This document shows positions 63,275-64,000 of a DNA stretch of 64,000 nt, in pieces. The stretch is from Siphonodentalium dalli. Its lineage: Eukaryota; Mollusca; Scaphopoda; Gadilida; Siphonodentaliidae. The translations under genes and the position numbers were made by a program. The DNA lies in the NCBI GenBank assembly GCA_032622095.1, contig CP136064.1:128265605-128329604 (forward strand). The letters are read 5' to 3'. Position 1 is the stretch's first letter. Each line of letters begins with the position of its first letter. Below the pieces are notes generated by a model that did no database searches, was not told where the DNA came from, and saw only the letters and a program-made list of their open reading frames with translations.

Positions 63275-63625
63275 TATTCTTATGTGTATATCAGAGAAGG
63301 ATCCAGGGATGTTTTGATACCTGTTACAGGTTTGGGCGCCCAAACTATGGAGACCCAAATGTCCCCAAATTCCAAGTGGATAGTATTTATTCAAGTTGGA
63401 TTTTCCATATTTTCAAGGAATTTTTCTATAATTCAAACACATGTAATGCAAATCATCAACCTGCAGGTGGTATAGTCTATTATATAGAGCCTTTATTTGC
63501 ACAATCAAGTGTCCAATACTGAATTTTTTAACATCCAACTTTATATGGGTACATACATGTACTCAAATACAGAACAGGTGTCCCCAAAAAATCTCTGGAT
63601 CCATCCCTGGTGTATATATTGACAA
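63275..63625. mobile_element. Possible hAT-like foldback element
   Basis: 'ggatccagggatgttttg' near 63299 and 'aaaatctctggatccatccc' near 63588 are roughly complementary, and 'tttgggcgcccaaac' inside also occurs near 61970. Ends are not sharply defined. Confidence 0.4.
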
Positions 63626-63879
63626 ATGCCAGTGATGTCTGAGACTGGGTGTTGTCGATATAAACAATTTATATTTTAACCCTTTCAATACCGAATGGAT
63701 GCGCCCATTCAGTTATATGAAAGCATGCATTGGGATAGTCTATTCCACATTAAGGGGCCAGGTGTTCTGATAATATAACAACAATGCCGTGTCCATGCGA
63801 GTATACCAATATTAGGCAATGCGGTTTAGTTCTTTGCGATTCACAGTACAGTTGTGCTTGACATATAAGCCCATGCACA

Positions 63880-64000
63880 CGGCTCAGCCATTTTACAATT
63901 CCGGCGGCGGAGATTTTTAAATGTGGCTGGCGTTAGAAATAATATGGCTGGCGGCGGCTTGTAGCCAATATGGCTGGCGGCGGCGGCGTACGATGGCGGC
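63880..64000. repeat. GC-rich GGC triplet-rich sequence at window edge
   Basis: Repeated 'tggctggcggcgg' in an otherwise AT-rich window. Could be a simple repeat or the start of a CpG-rich promoter region beyond the edge; not resolvable here. Confidence 0.5.

Overview
This window is animal nuclear DNA: AT-rich, with one gene in many small exons separated by long introns, and most of the rest made of transposon remains. The best guess is a mollusc, probably a bivalve or another marine lophotrochozoan. That guess rests on dense non-autonomous elements with ~160-bp tandem cores and conserved ends (the 'pearl'/Helentron-associated style known from molluscs); it is an inference, not a database result.

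The one secure gene is 6-phosphogluconate dehydrogenase (PGD), on the minus strand from 46,211 to 7,516. I could place 13 coding exons. They join in frame through canonical AG/GT borders and give 479 residues that align end to end with animal PGD. Only a tiny first exon (ATG plus about three residues) is missing; it lies upstream, between ~46.2 kb and the right edge or beyond. The enzyme performs the third step of the oxidative pentose phosphate pathway and makes NADPH and ribulose-5-phosphate. Introns range from 0.5 to 10.4 kb and are filled with repeats.

Layout. 1-2,950: higher-order tandem array that ends in a conserved element terminus. 2,951-7,515: 3' flank of PGD with a short Helitron-like element, a TTAA palindromic element and a 34-bp minisatellite. 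7.5-22.8 kb: PGD exons M to F with many foldback and TTAA/TA elements. 22.8-33.1 kb: the longest intron, holding a pogo/Tigger-like element split by a Helitron that itself contains several tandem-core elements and a Mutator-like relic. 33.1-46.2 kb: exons E to A, with a 2-kb long-TIR element, several tandem-core elements and an intact 1,345-bp Mutator-like element with a perfect 9-bp target duplication. 46.2-64 kb: presumed intron 1 or upstream DNA, with more tandem-core elements, a TTAA element nested inside one of them, and GC-rich triplet-rich DNA at the right edge.

No prokaryotic system, CRISPR array, operon, tRNA or rRNA was seen. The most interesting observations are structural: several different tandem-core element families share a common plan, transposons sit unusually close to PGD splice sites, and three or more levels of nesting can be read in order.
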